NCBI RefSeq assembly: GCF_900116105.1
Contig: NZ_FPAC01000010.1
Coordinates: forward strand, 1 to 64,000
From: Paenibacillus sp. 453mf
GTDB lineage: Bacteria > Bacillota > Bacilli > Paenibacillales > Paenibacillaceae
Reading direction: 5' to 3'
Length of the DNA stretch: 64,000 nt
The notes under the pieces were generated by a model. It did no database searches. It saw only the letters and a program-made list of their open reading frames with translations, and was not told where the DNA came from. The position numbers and the translations under genes were made by a program. Shown here piece by piece: positions 25,126-34,075 of the stretch; within the stretch, counting starts at the first letter, position 1, and every line of letters starts with the position of its first letter.

Positions 25126-28100
25126 TTGGCAGGACATCTTGTTCAGTATGGTCGACGCACTCGGCGCAGTTATGCACGAATTAACGAGATACTCGAAATT
25201 CCGAACCTGATTGAAATCCAACAAAAATCTTACGAATGGTTTTTGGAGGAAGGATTGCGCGAAATGTTCCAGGATATCTCGCCAATTCAGGATTTTACAG
25301 GTAATCTCGTATTGGAATTTATCGACTACAGTCTCGGTGAACCGAAATATACGGTAGACGACGCGAAAGAACGCGACGTTACTTATGCCGCACCGCTTCG
25401 GGTAAAAGTCCGGCTCATTAATAAGGAAACGGGCGAAGTCAAAGAGCAGGAAGTGTTCATGGGTGATTTCCCGCTGATGACCGAAACAGGCACCTTTATT
25501 ATCAACGGTGCGGAACGGGTTATTGTCAGCCAGTTGGTTCGCTCTCCTAGCGTCTATTTCAGTACCAAATTAGATAAGAACGCAAAGAAATCTTATACCG
25601 CAACAGTGATTCCGAATCGCGGAGCGTGGCTGGAGCTTGAGATGGATGCGAAGGATATTATTTATGTTCGTATCGATCGTACGCGTAAGATTCCGGTGAC
25701 TGTACTGCTGAGAGCGCTTGGGTTCGGTACAGATGCTGAGATTCTGGATTTGCTGGGTAACGATGAATATATCCGGAACACACTGGATAAAGACAACACC
25801 GATTCGACAGAGAAAGCGCTGATCGAAATTTACGAACGTCTTCGTCCGGGCGAACCGCCGACTTTGGATAATGCGAAGAGCTTGCTTGTAGCGCGTTTCT
25901 TCGATCCAAAACGTTATGACCTTGCGAACGTAGGTCGTTACAAAATCAACAAAAAGCTTCACATCAAGAATCGTTTGTTCAACCAACGTCTTGCTGAATC
26001 CTTGATTGATATCTCTACTGGAGAGATCATTGCAGAGGCTGGACAAATTGTTGACCGCAGATTGCTTGATGAAATCATGCCTGCTCTTGAGAATGAGGAG
26101 GCTGTTGGACAACGTACTTATCATGTGGCGAACGGAGTTCTTGACGCTAATGATATTCCTGTTCAAACAATCGATGTATTCTCTCCGATTGAAGATGGTA
26201 AAGTTGTTAAACTGATTGCGAACAGCAACATTGATAAATCTGTGAAGCACATTACGCCAGCAGATATTATTTCTTCCATCAGTTACTTCTTGAACCTGCT
26301 TCATGGTATTGGTGATACAGACGATATTGACCACTTGGGTAACCGTCGTCTTCGTTCTGTTGGTGAGCTCTTGCAGAACCAGTTCCGTATCGGTCTTTCC
26401 CGTATGGAGCGTGTCGTTCGTGAGAGAATGTCCATTCAGGATGCAAATGTCATTACACCTCAGGCTTTGATCAACATTCGACCGGTAATTGCATCGATAA
26501 AAGAGTTCTTCGGAAGCTCGCAGCTGTCTCAGTTTATGGACCAAACGAACCCGCTGGGTGAACTTACGCATAAACGCCGTCTGTCCGCCCTAGGACCAGG
26601 TGGTTTGACTCGTGAGCGCGCAGGCTTTGAAGTCCGTGACGTCCATCCGTCCCATTATGGTCGTATGTGTCCGATCGAGACTCCGGAAGGACCGAACATT
26701 GGTTTGATCAACTCCCTGTCTACGTTTGCACGTGTCAATGAATATGGCTTTATCGAGGCTCCATATCGTTGGGTAGATCCGAAGACAGGTCAAGTTACTG
26801 ATCAAGTTCGTTATGTAACTGCAGATGAAGAAGATAACTACGTTATCGCTCAGGCGAATGCCAAATTGAACGAAGATGGTTCCTTTGCTGAGGATATGGT
26901 CGTTGTTCGTTACAACAAGCAGTCTGACAACATCACAACGATGCCTAATGACCGCGTTGACTACATGGACGTATCTCCTAAGCAGGTAGTATCCGTTGCT
27001 ACGGCGCTCATTCCGTTCCTTGAGAACGATGACTCCAACCGTGCACTCATGGGATCCAACATGCAGCGGCAGGCAGTTCCACTTCTCATCCCTAAAGCTC
27101 CGCTTGTAGGTACGGGTATGGAACACAAAGCCGCGAAAGACTCCGGTGTATGTATTGTATCCAAACATGACGGTATTATTGAGAGATCTTCTGCCAATGA
27201 AATTTGGGTTCGCAGAATTGAAGTCGTTGACGGCAAGGAAGTTAAGGGCGATATCGTTAAACATAAATTACACAAATTTATGCGTTCGAACCAAGGAACA
27301 TGCATTAACCAACGTCCGATTGTAAAAATTGGCGATCACATTAAAAAAGGCGACATTTTGGCAGATGGACCATCTACTGAAATGGGTGAATTGGCACTGG
27401 GCCGCAACGTAGTCGTTGCCTTCATGACTTGGGAAGGTTACAACTACGAGGATGCGATTCTTCTTAGCGAAAAACTCGTTAAAGAGGACGTATACACCTC
27501 CATTCACATTGAGGAATATGAGTCTGAAGCGCGTGATACGAAGCTCGGACCTGAAGAAATTACTCGCGATATCCCTAACGTAGGTGAAGAAGCGCTTCGT
27601 AACCTTGACGAACGTGGAATTATCCGCATTGGTGCCGAAATTGCTGCCGGCGACATTCTTGTTGGTAAAGTTACACCTAAAGGGGTAACTGAGCTTACAG
27701 CTGAAGAGCGTCTCCTTCATGCTATTTTCGGTGAGAAGGCTCGTGAAGTACGTGATACTTCGCTCCGTGTACCTCATGGTACGGATGGTATCGTCGTAGA
27801 TGTTAAAGTGTTCACACGTGAGAACGGTGATGAACTGCCTCCAGGTGTTAACCAGCTCGTACGTGTCTATATCGCTCAAAAACGGAAAATCTCCGAGGGT
27901 GACAAAATGGCCGGACGTCACGGTAACAAAGGGGTCGTGGCCCGTATTCTTCCAGAAGAAGATATGCCATTCCTTCCGGATGGAACGCCTGTGCAAGTCG
28001 TGCTTAACCCACTAGGGGTACCTTCCCGTATGAACATCGGACAGGTGCTTGAAGTTCACTTGGGTATGGCTGCAATGCAGCTTGGTATCCACGTGGCTAC

Positions 28101-28677
28101 ACCGGTATTTGACGGTGCAACCGAGCATGATGTATTTGACACGATGGAAGAAGCAGGAATGCAGCGTAATGGTAAGACTGTGCTCTTCGACGGACGTACG
28201 GGCGAGCGCTTCGAGCGTGAAGTTACCGTTGGTGTCATGCACATGATCAAACTTGCGCACATGGTTGACGATAAGATCCACGCCCGTTCGACAGGACCTT
28301 ACTCTCTCGTTACGCAACAGCCGCTGGGTGGTAAAGCTCAGTTTGGCGGTCAGCGTTTCGGTGAGATGGAGGTTTGGGCGCTTGAAGCCTATGGTGCAGC
28401 ATATACCCTGCAAGAGATTCTTACGGTTAAGTCCGATGATGTTGTTGGACGCGTGAAGACCTATGAATCCATTGTCAAAGGTGAGAATGTTCCAGAACCA
28501 GGTATCCCTGAGTCATTCAAGGTACTGATCAAAGAGCTGCAAAGCTTGGGTATGGACGTTAAAATGCTCACCAAAGACGAAGAAGAGATCGATCTGAAAG
28601 AATCGGATGACGATGATGACGCTGCAGGCGATAAACTGAGCCTTAACCTTGAAGGCACAGAAGTCGGTGTAGAGTAA
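25126..28677 (+). CDS. rpoB: DNA-directed RNA polymerase subunit beta
   Basis: An 1183-residue core subunit. The rifampicin pocket is wild-type in form: SQLSQFMDQTNPL from about 465, H482 and S487, the same numbering as B. subtilis. The switch and catalytic-centre residues in GDKMAGRHGNKGV are present, and the tail is acidic. The start is TTG at 25126, seven bases after GAGGGGTGAG, giving LAGHLVQYG as in B. subtilis (also TTG). A TTG at 25108 would overlap the binding site. It is transcribed with rpoC. Confidence 0.98.
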   Translation: MAGHLVQYGRRTRRSYARINEILEIPNLIEIQQKSYEWFLEEGLREMFQDISPIQDFTGNLVLEFIDYSLGEPKYTVDDAKERDVTYAAPLRVKVRLINKETGEVKEQEVFMGDFPLMTETGTFIINGAERVIVSQLVRSPSVYFSTKLDKNAKKSYTATVIPNRGAWLELEMDAKDIIYVRIDRTRKIPVTVLLRALGFGTDAEILDLLGNDEYIRNTLDKDNTDSTEKALIEIYERLRPGEPPTLDNAKSLLVARFFDPKRYDLANVGRYKINKKLHIKNRLFNQRLAESLIDISTGEIIAEAGQIVDRRLLDEIMPALENEEAVGQRTYHVANGVLDANDIPVQTIDVFSPIEDGKVVKLIANSNIDKSVKHITPADIISSISYFLNLLHGIGDTDDIDHLGNRRLRSVGELLQNQFRIGLSRMERVVRERMSIQDANVITPQALINIRPVIASIKEFFGSSQLSQFMDQTNPLGELTHKRRLSALGPGGLTRERAGFEVRDVHPSHYGRMCPIETPEGPNIGLINSLSTFARVNEYGFIEAPYRWVDPKTGQVTDQVRYVTADEEDNYVIAQANAKLNEDGSFAEDMVVVRYNKQSDNITTMPNDRVDYMDVSPKQVVSVATALIPFLENDDSNRALMGSNMQRQAVPLLIPKAPLVGTGMEHKAAKDSGVCIVSKHDGIIERSSANEIWVRRIEVVDGKEVKGDIVKHKLHKFMRSNQGTCINQRPIVKIGDHIKKGDILADGPSTEMGELALGRNVVVAFMTWEGYNYEDAILLSEKLVKEDVYTSIHIEEYESEARDTKLGPEEITRDIPNVGEEALRNLDERGIIRIGAEIAAGDILVGKVTPKGVTELTAEERLLHAIFGEKAREVRDTSLRVPHGTDGIVVDVKVFTRENGDELPPGVNQLVRVYIAQKRKISEGDKMAGRHGNKGVVARILPEEDMPFLPDGTPVQVVLNPLGVPSRMNIGQVLEVHLGMAAMQLGIHVATPVFDGATEHDVFDTMEEAGMQRNGKTVLFDGRTGERFEREVTVGVMHMIKLAHMVDDKIHARSTGPYSLVTQQPLGGKAQFGGQRFGEMEVWALEAYGAAYTLQEILTVKSDDVVGRVKTYESIVKGENVPEPGIPESFKVLIKELQSLGMDVKMLTKDEEEIDLKESDDDDDAAGDKLSLNLEGTEVGVE

Positions 28678-28796
28678 CATTATAGTCAACCGTAACAATA
28701 CCGGAATTTTTCATCAGGCTCTGATCCCCTTTGAATCTTTTTGCTTCAGAGGGGGGAGAACCTAAAATTTAGGACTTGGTTAAGGAGGGTTGCTCC

Positions 28797-31700
28797 TTGT
28801 TGGACGTAAACAATTTCGAATATATGAAAATCGGGCTTGCATCCCCGGAAAAAATTCGCTCTTGGTCCCGCGGAGAAGTGAAAAAACCGGAAACGATTAA
28901 CTATCGTACACTAAAACCGGAAAAAGAAGGTCTGTTCTGCGAGAAGATCTTCGGTCCTACAAAGGACTGGGAATGTCACTGTGGTAAATACAAACGCGTT
29001 CGTTATAAAGGCGTTGTTTGTGACCGTTGCGGCGTTGAAGTGACTCGTGCAAAAGTGCGCCGTGAACGTATGGGGCATATTGAACTGGCTGCTCCGGTAT
29101 CTCATATCTGGTATTTCAAAGGCATTCCGAGCCGTATGGGTCTGGCTCTGGATATGTCTCCGAGATCTCTTGAAGAGATCATTTACTTTGCATCTTATGT
29201 TGTTACCGATCCAGGTGAAACTCCATTGGAGAAAAAACAACTGCTGTCTGAAAAAGAATACCGCAGCTATCGTGAGAAATACGGTTACGGTTTCCAAGCG
29301 GGCATGGGTGCAGAAGCGGTTAAAAAGCTGCTTCAAGACCTCGATGTTGATAAAGAGCTTGAATTCTTGAAAGAAGAGCTTCGCACAGCTCAAGGTCAGC
29401 GCCGCAACCGTGCGATTAAGCGCCTTGAGGTTATCGAAGCTTTCCGTAACTCCGGCAACAAACCGGATTGGATGATCATGGATGTACTTCCTGTCATTCC
29501 ACCGGAACTTCGCCCGATGGTTCAGCTTGATGGCGGCCGCTTTGCGACTTCCGACTTGAACGATCTGTATCGTCGTGTAATTAACCGTAATAACCGTCTG
29601 AAACGCCTTCTTGATCTCGGTGCACCAGACATCATCGTTCAGAATGAGAAGCGTATGCTTCAAGAAGCAGTTGACGCTCTGATTGATAATGGTCGCCGTG
29701 GTCGTCCTGTTACAGGACCTGGTAACCGACCGCTCAAATCTCTCAGCCACATGCTGAAAGGTAAACAAGGTCGTTTCCGTCAGAACTTGCTCGGTAAACG
29801 TGTTGACTATTCCGGTCGTTCCGTTATCGTTGTAGGACCTTACCTTAAGATGTACCAATGCGGATTGCCTAAAGATATGGCGCTTGAGTTGTTCAAGCCT
29901 TTCGTTATGAAAGAGCTTGTGAACAAAGGTCTGGCTCATAACATTAAGAGTGCAAAACGTAAAGTAGAACGTGTTAGTCCTGAAGTATGGGATGTCCTTG
30001 AAGAAGTAATTAAGGAACACCCAGTACTCCTTAACCGTGCCCCTACGCTTCACCGTTTGGGTATTCAAGCATTTGAACCGATTCTAGTGGAAGGTAAAGC
30101 GATTCGTTTGCATCCGCTCGTATGTACGGCTTACAACGCCGACTTTGACGGTGACCAAATGGCCGTTCACGTACCTTTGTCCGCTGAAGCTCAAGCCGAA
30201 GCTCGTCTTCTTATGCTTGCGTCAGGTAATATCTTGAACCCTAAAGATGGTAAGCCGGTTGTTACTCCATCTCAGGATATGGTTCTTGGATCCTTCTATC
30301 TGACAATGGATAACAAAGAAGAAAAAGGCTCAGGTATGATTCTTCGTACAGTGAATGAAGCTGTATCTGCATACCAACGCGGAACTGCAGGTCTTCATGC
30401 ACGTGTTGCGATCCCTGTTAAAGCTCTCAACAAAACAAGCTTTACGGATGAACAACAAAATGCGATGCTGATCACAACGGTCGGTAAGATTATCTTCAAC
30501 GAAATCTTCCCAAGTAGCTTCCCATACATTAATGATGCAACTCGCGCTAACCTCTTCCAAGGTACGCCGGAGCATTCCTTTGTGTATGAGAAAGGTGCTG
30601 ATCTTAGAGAAGCGATCATGAATGCACCTCAAGCGGGTGGAGTCGGCAAAGACTATCTTGGTCATATCATTGCACGCTGCTTCGAGGTATACCATACAAC
30701 ACAAACATCTATGATCCTGGATAAGGTCAAACAGCTTGGATTCACGTATTCCACTCGCGCTGGGGTTACCGTTGGTGTATCCGACGTTATTGTCCCTGAT
30801 GAGAAGAATGAGATTCTACGTGTGTCAGATGAGAAGGTTGCTGTCGTTACGAATCAGTACCGTCGTGGTTTGATTACGAACGAAGAGCGTTATGACCGCG
30901 TAATTGATATCTGGTCCAAAGCAAAAGATGATATCACGGAAGTCCTTATGAAATCGATGGATCGCTTCAATTCCATCATGCTCATGGTTGACTCTAAAGC
31001 CCGTGGTAACAAATCGCAGATTACACAGTTGGGTGGTATGCGGGGTCTGATGGCCAACCCATCCGGTCGCATTATCGAACTCCCAATCAAATCGAACTTC
31101 CGTGAAGGTCTGACGGTACTCGAGTACTTCCTGTCCACGCACGGTGCGCGTAAAGGTCTTGCCGATACAGCACTGCGTACAGCTGACTCTGGTTACCTGA
31201 CTCGTCGTCTCGTTGATGTAGCGCAAGACGTAATTGTTCGTGAAGATGATTGCGGAACAGATAAAGGCTTTACCGTAAGTCGTATTCAAGACGGTAAAGA
31301 GGTTATCGAAGATCTGTACGATCGTATTGAAGGCCGCTATTGCTTCCAAACCGTTCGTCATCCTGAGACAGGTGAAATCATTGCACATCGTAATGAACTC
31401 ATCGACTCTGACAAAGCAGAAGCAATCGTTGCAGCAGGTGTAAACAAACTGCAAATTCGCTCTGTACTTAGCTGCCGTGCGCGTCATGGTGTCTGCAAGA
31501 AGTGTTATGGACGTAACCTGGCAACAGGTAAACACGTGGAGATCGGGGAAGCAGTTGGTATCATCGCTGCACAATCCATCGGTGAGCCAGGAACACAGCT
31601 TACAATGCGTACGTTCCACACTGGTGGTGTCGCAGGAGACGATATCACGCAAGGTCTTCCGCGTATCCAGGAGCTTTTCGAAGCGCGTAATCCGAAAGGT

Positions 31701-32411
31701 CAAGCAACCATCAGTGAAATTGATGGTGTCATCAAAGAAATCCGTGAAGCAAAAGATCGTCGTGAAATTGAAGTCCAAGGTGAAGCTGAGACAAAAGTCT
31801 ATGCAGTTACCTATGGCTCCCGTCTGCGCGTAAGCGAGGGTATGGAGATTGAAGCGGGTGATGAGCTTACGGATGGTTCGATTGACCCGAAAGAAATGCT
31901 GCGCATCAAAGGTGTACGTGGCGTTCAGAACTACATCCTGCAAGAGGTACAGCGTGTATATCGTAACCAAGGTGTAGAAATCAACGACAAGCACGTTGAA
32001 GTTATGATTCGTCAAATGCTGCGCAAGATTCGTATCGTGGATGCAGGAGATACAACGCTGCTTCCTGGCTCATTTGTCGATACTCATGAATATGAAACAG
32101 CGAACAAGACAGCAATTCTTAGTGACAAGGAGCCTGCAGTGGCTAAGCCAGTCCTTCTGGGTATCACGAAGGCATCCCTTGAAACAGATTCCTTCTTGTC
32201 AGCAGCTTCCTTCCAGGAAACGACTCGTGTCCTGACTGATGCAGCAATCAAAGGTAAGGTCGATCAGCTTCTTGGATTGAAGGAGAATGTAATTATCGGT
32301 AAACTGATCCCTGCAGGTACCGGTATGAACCGTTACCGCAGTGTGAAGTTTGCTAATCCGGAAGACGGCGAATCTCAACTAGAAGAGCTTGAACCGGTAT
32401 CTGTAGACTGA
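28797..32411 (+). CDS. rpoC: DNA-directed RNA polymerase subunit beta'
   Basis: A 1204-residue catalytic subunit. The N-terminal zinc ribbon is CHCGKYKRVRYKGVVCDRC near 60-80, and the magnesium-binding NADFDGD is at 447-453. The second zinc site appears as SCRARHGVCKKCYG in the C-terminal part, and the trigger-loop GEPGTQLTMRTFHTGG region is intact. TTG at 28797 (then TTG again) follows AAGGAGGG and gives a start equivalent to MLDVNNFEYM. The 119-base gap after rpoB contains a CCCCTTTGA / TCAGAGGGG hairpin at about 28728-28758. Confidence 0.98.
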   Translation: MLDVNNFEYMKIGLASPEKIRSWSRGEVKKPETINYRTLKPEKEGLFCEKIFGPTKDWECHCGKYKRVRYKGVVCDRCGVEVTRAKVRRERMGHIELAAPVSHIWYFKGIPSRMGLALDMSPRSLEEIIYFASYVVTDPGETPLEKKQLLSEKEYRSYREKYGYGFQAGMGAEAVKKLLQDLDVDKELEFLKEELRTAQGQRRNRAIKRLEVIEAFRNSGNKPDWMIMDVLPVIPPELRPMVQLDGGRFATSDLNDLYRRVINRNNRLKRLLDLGAPDIIVQNEKRMLQEAVDALIDNGRRGRPVTGPGNRPLKSLSHMLKGKQGRFRQNLLGKRVDYSGRSVIVVGPYLKMYQCGLPKDMALELFKPFVMKELVNKGLAHNIKSAKRKVERVSPEVWDVLEEVIKEHPVLLNRAPTLHRLGIQAFEPILVEGKAIRLHPLVCTAYNADFDGDQMAVHVPLSAEAQAEARLLMLASGNILNPKDGKPVVTPSQDMVLGSFYLTMDNKEEKGSGMILRTVNEAVSAYQRGTAGLHARVAIPVKALNKTSFTDEQQNAMLITTVGKIIFNEIFPSSFPYINDATRANLFQGTPEHSFVYEKGADLREAIMNAPQAGGVGKDYLGHIIARCFEVYHTTQTSMILDKVKQLGFTYSTRAGVTVGVSDVIVPDEKNEILRVSDEKVAVVTNQYRRGLITNEERYDRVIDIWSKAKDDITEVLMKSMDRFNSIMLMVDSKARGNKSQITQLGGMRGLMANPSGRIIELPIKSNFREGLTVLEYFLSTHGARKGLADTALRTADSGYLTRRLVDVAQDVIVREDDCGTDKGFTVSRIQDGKEVIEDLYDRIEGRYCFQTVRHPETGEIIAHRNELIDSDKAEAIVAAGVNKLQIRSVLSCRARHGVCKKCYGRNLATGKHVEIGEAVGIIAAQSIGEPGTQLTMRTFHTGGVAGDDITQGLPRIQELFEARNPKGQATISEIDGVIKEIREAKDRREIEVQGEAETKVYAVTYGSRLRVSEGMEIEAGDELTDGSIDPKEMLRIKGVRGVQNYILQEVQRVYRNQGVEINDKHVEVMIRQMLRKIRIVDAGDTTLLPGSFVDTHEYETANKTAILSDKEPAVAKPVLLGITKASLETDSFLSAASFQETTRVLTDAAIKGKVDQLLGLKENVIIGKLIPAGTGMNRYRSVKFANPEDGESQLEELEPVSVD

Positions 32412-32470
32412 TGAATAGCTCGAATTTGTCTGTATAAGGCGAATTCGATCGGTAAACACACCCGATTGTA

Positions 32471-32504
32471 TATCAGGAGAGAAGCATCATGCTTCCTCCT
32501 GATA
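32471..32504 (+). other. Strong hairpin after rpoC without T tract
   Basis: TATCAGGAG-A-GAAGCAT pairs with ATGCTTC-CTCCTGATA (16 bp, one bulged A, single-base loop). No T run follows, so it is not a textbook intrinsic terminator; it may stabilise the rpoBC 3' end or be Rho- or protein-dependent. Confidence 0.6.
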
Positions 32505-32539
32505 ATGCAATCTTAATGTTTAGAGTTTGATTGAATCTC

Positions 32540-32569
32540 TTGACAAAGAATGTGTTGTAATGCTAATAT
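32540..32569 (+). promoter_or_regulatory. SigA promoter of ybxF-rpsL-rpsG-fusA-tuf
   Basis: TTGACA at 32540-32545, an 18-base spacer ending in TGC, and TAATAT at 32564-32569 (extended -10). Confidence 0.82.
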
Positions 32570-32624
32570 AGCAAAGGTGCGTGAGTAGCCGCATATTATC
32601 ATGTCTTTTCGGAGGTATTGATAA

Positions 32625-32876
32625 ATGTCGAATGACAACTTTTTGCAGGATGCTCATGTCAAGATCGGTACCAAGCAAACCATGAAGATGGTTGAATCAG
32701 GACTGGCTGCTGAGGTTTATGTAGCACAGGATGCTGATATGCGAATAACTTCAAAGATCAAGTCGCTATGTGAGAAGCATCAAGTGAAGCTGAATGTAGT
32801 CGACACGATGGAGCAGCTCGGCAAGGCTTGCGGAATTGAAGTGGGAGCGGCTATGGTGGCTGTATTGAAACAATAG
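32625..32876 (+). CDS. L7Ae-like k-turn binding ribosomal protein (YbxF type)
   Basis: An 83-residue member of the L7Ae/L30e/S12e/Gadd45 fold. The conserved region KIGTKQTMKMVESGLAAEVYVAQD, split here as KIGTKQTMKMV and AEVYVAQDAD, leads into the typical LGKACGIEVGAAMVAVL end. B. subtilis YbxF (renamed RplGB) binds kink-turn RNA such as SAM riboswitch k-turns in vitro. GGAGGT precedes the ATG. It precedes rpsL, as in Bacillus. Confidence 0.93.
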   Translation: MSNDNFLQDAHVKIGTKQTMKMVESGLAAEVYVAQDADMRITSKIKSLCEKHQVKLNVVDTMEQLGKACGIEVGAAMVAVLKQ

Positions 32877-33021
32877 GTATAAGAAGATGTTTTTGTCTGG
32901 AATGCAAGAGCTTCCTAACGGCAAAAACTTTTCATTTGTTCTTTTATGAACCGCCTGGGTCTGTGGACTTAAGAATTGAGGTTTATAAATAGAATGACGA
33001 ATCTAGGAAGGGGGTGGCAAC

Positions 33022-33444
33022 ATGCCAACTATTAATCAGCTCGTTCGTAAAGGACGTCAAGCAAAGATCTACAAATCCAAATCTCCAGCGTTGCAAAAAG
33101 GCTTCAATGCCCTGAAACGTGAGTCTACTGATATCAGTGCTCCGCAAAAACGTGGTGTTTGTACTCGTGTAGGTACGATGACTCCGAAGAAACCGAACTC
33201 CGCGCTTCGTAAATATGCCCGTGTACGTTTGACTAACCGTATTGAGGTTACTGCTTACATCCCAGGTATCGGACACAACTTGCAAGAGCACAGTGTCGTT
33301 CTGATCCGCGGTGGTCGGGTTAAAGACCTTCCGGGTGTACGTTACCATATCGTTCGTGGTGCGCTTGATACTGCAGGTGTTAACAACCGTATGCAAGCTC
33401 GCTCCAAGTATGGTGCGAAACGCCCTAAAGCTAAAAAAGCGTAA
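33022..33444 (+). CDS. rpsL: 30S ribosomal protein S12
   Basis: A 140-residue decoding-centre protein. The streptomycin-related loop TPKKPNSAL and the second loop RVKDLPGVRYH are both in the wild-type form. It has the basic tail KYGAKRPKAKKA. GGGGGTGG precedes the ATG. It is the first of the str operon genes rpsL-rpsG-fusA-tuf. Confidence 0.98.
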   Translation: MPTINQLVRKGRQAKIYKSKSPALQKGFNALKRESTDISAPQKRGVCTRVGTMTPKKPNSALRKYARVRLTNRIEVTAYIPGIGHNLQEHSVVLIRGGRVKDLPGVRYHIVRGALDTAGVNNRMQARSKYGAKRPKAKKA

Positions 33445-33554
33445 GATCAATGCATTGATTTTACAGTCAGTAAGCCGTTTGCGAATAAGCGCTTCGGTTA
33501 CAGAACAACAACAACAAATTAAGAATATTAAACATGCAAGAAAGGGGGATATCC

Positions 33555-34025
33555 ATGCCACGCAAAGGTCCAGTTACCAAAAGAGACGTGTTGCCTGATC
33601 CGGTGTACAATAGCAAACTTGTTACTCGTCTGATCAACCGCATCATGCTTGATGGAAAACGTGGTGTTGCTCAAAGCATTCTTTACAATGCGTTCAACTT
33701 GATTCAAGAACGTACGGGTAAAGATCCTATGGAAGTTTTTGAAGCAGCTATCAAAAATATTATGCCGGTTCTGGAAGTTAAAGCTCGTCGTGTCGGCGGT
33801 GCTAACTACCAAGTACCTATCGAGGTTAAACCGGAAAGACGTACTTCCCTTGGTCTACGTTGGCTCGTAAACTACTCCCGCAGCCGCGGTGAGAAAACAA
33901 TGGAAGAGCGTTTGGCAGCTGAGATTATCGACGCTTCCAACAACACTGGTGCTTCCGTTAAGAAACGTGAAGACACACACAAAATGGCTGAAGCGAACAA
34001 AGCGTTTGCTCACTACCGTTGGTAG
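33555..34025 (+). CDS. rpsG: 30S ribosomal protein S7
   Basis: A 156-residue protein that nucleates the 30S head and touches the E site. It starts MPRKGPVTKRDVLPDP; the universal signature near residues 20-46 (LVTRLINRIMLDGKRGVAQ) is present. ATG at 33555 follows AAAGGGGG; an earlier ATG 21 bases upstream is not conserved. Confidence 0.98.
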   Translation: MPRKGPVTKRDVLPDPVYNSKLVTRLINRIMLDGKRGVAQSILYNAFNLIQERTGKDPMEVFEAAIKNIMPVLEVKARRVGGANYQVPIEVKPERRTSLGLRWLVNYSRSRGEKTMEERLAAEIIDASNNTGASVKKREDTHKMAEANKAFAHYRW

Positions 34026-34075
34026 GATTTATCAGTCTTTAAAATATAACTTCATTTTGAAGGGAGACCCATGTC

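Noticed and set aside
25570..32015. Very long minus-strand open frames opposite rpoB and rpoC (up to about 390 codons)
   Set aside because: They are antisense to highly conserved genes, lack ribosome binding sites, and encode low-complexity Phe/Thr/Asn-rich sequence typical of mirror frames.
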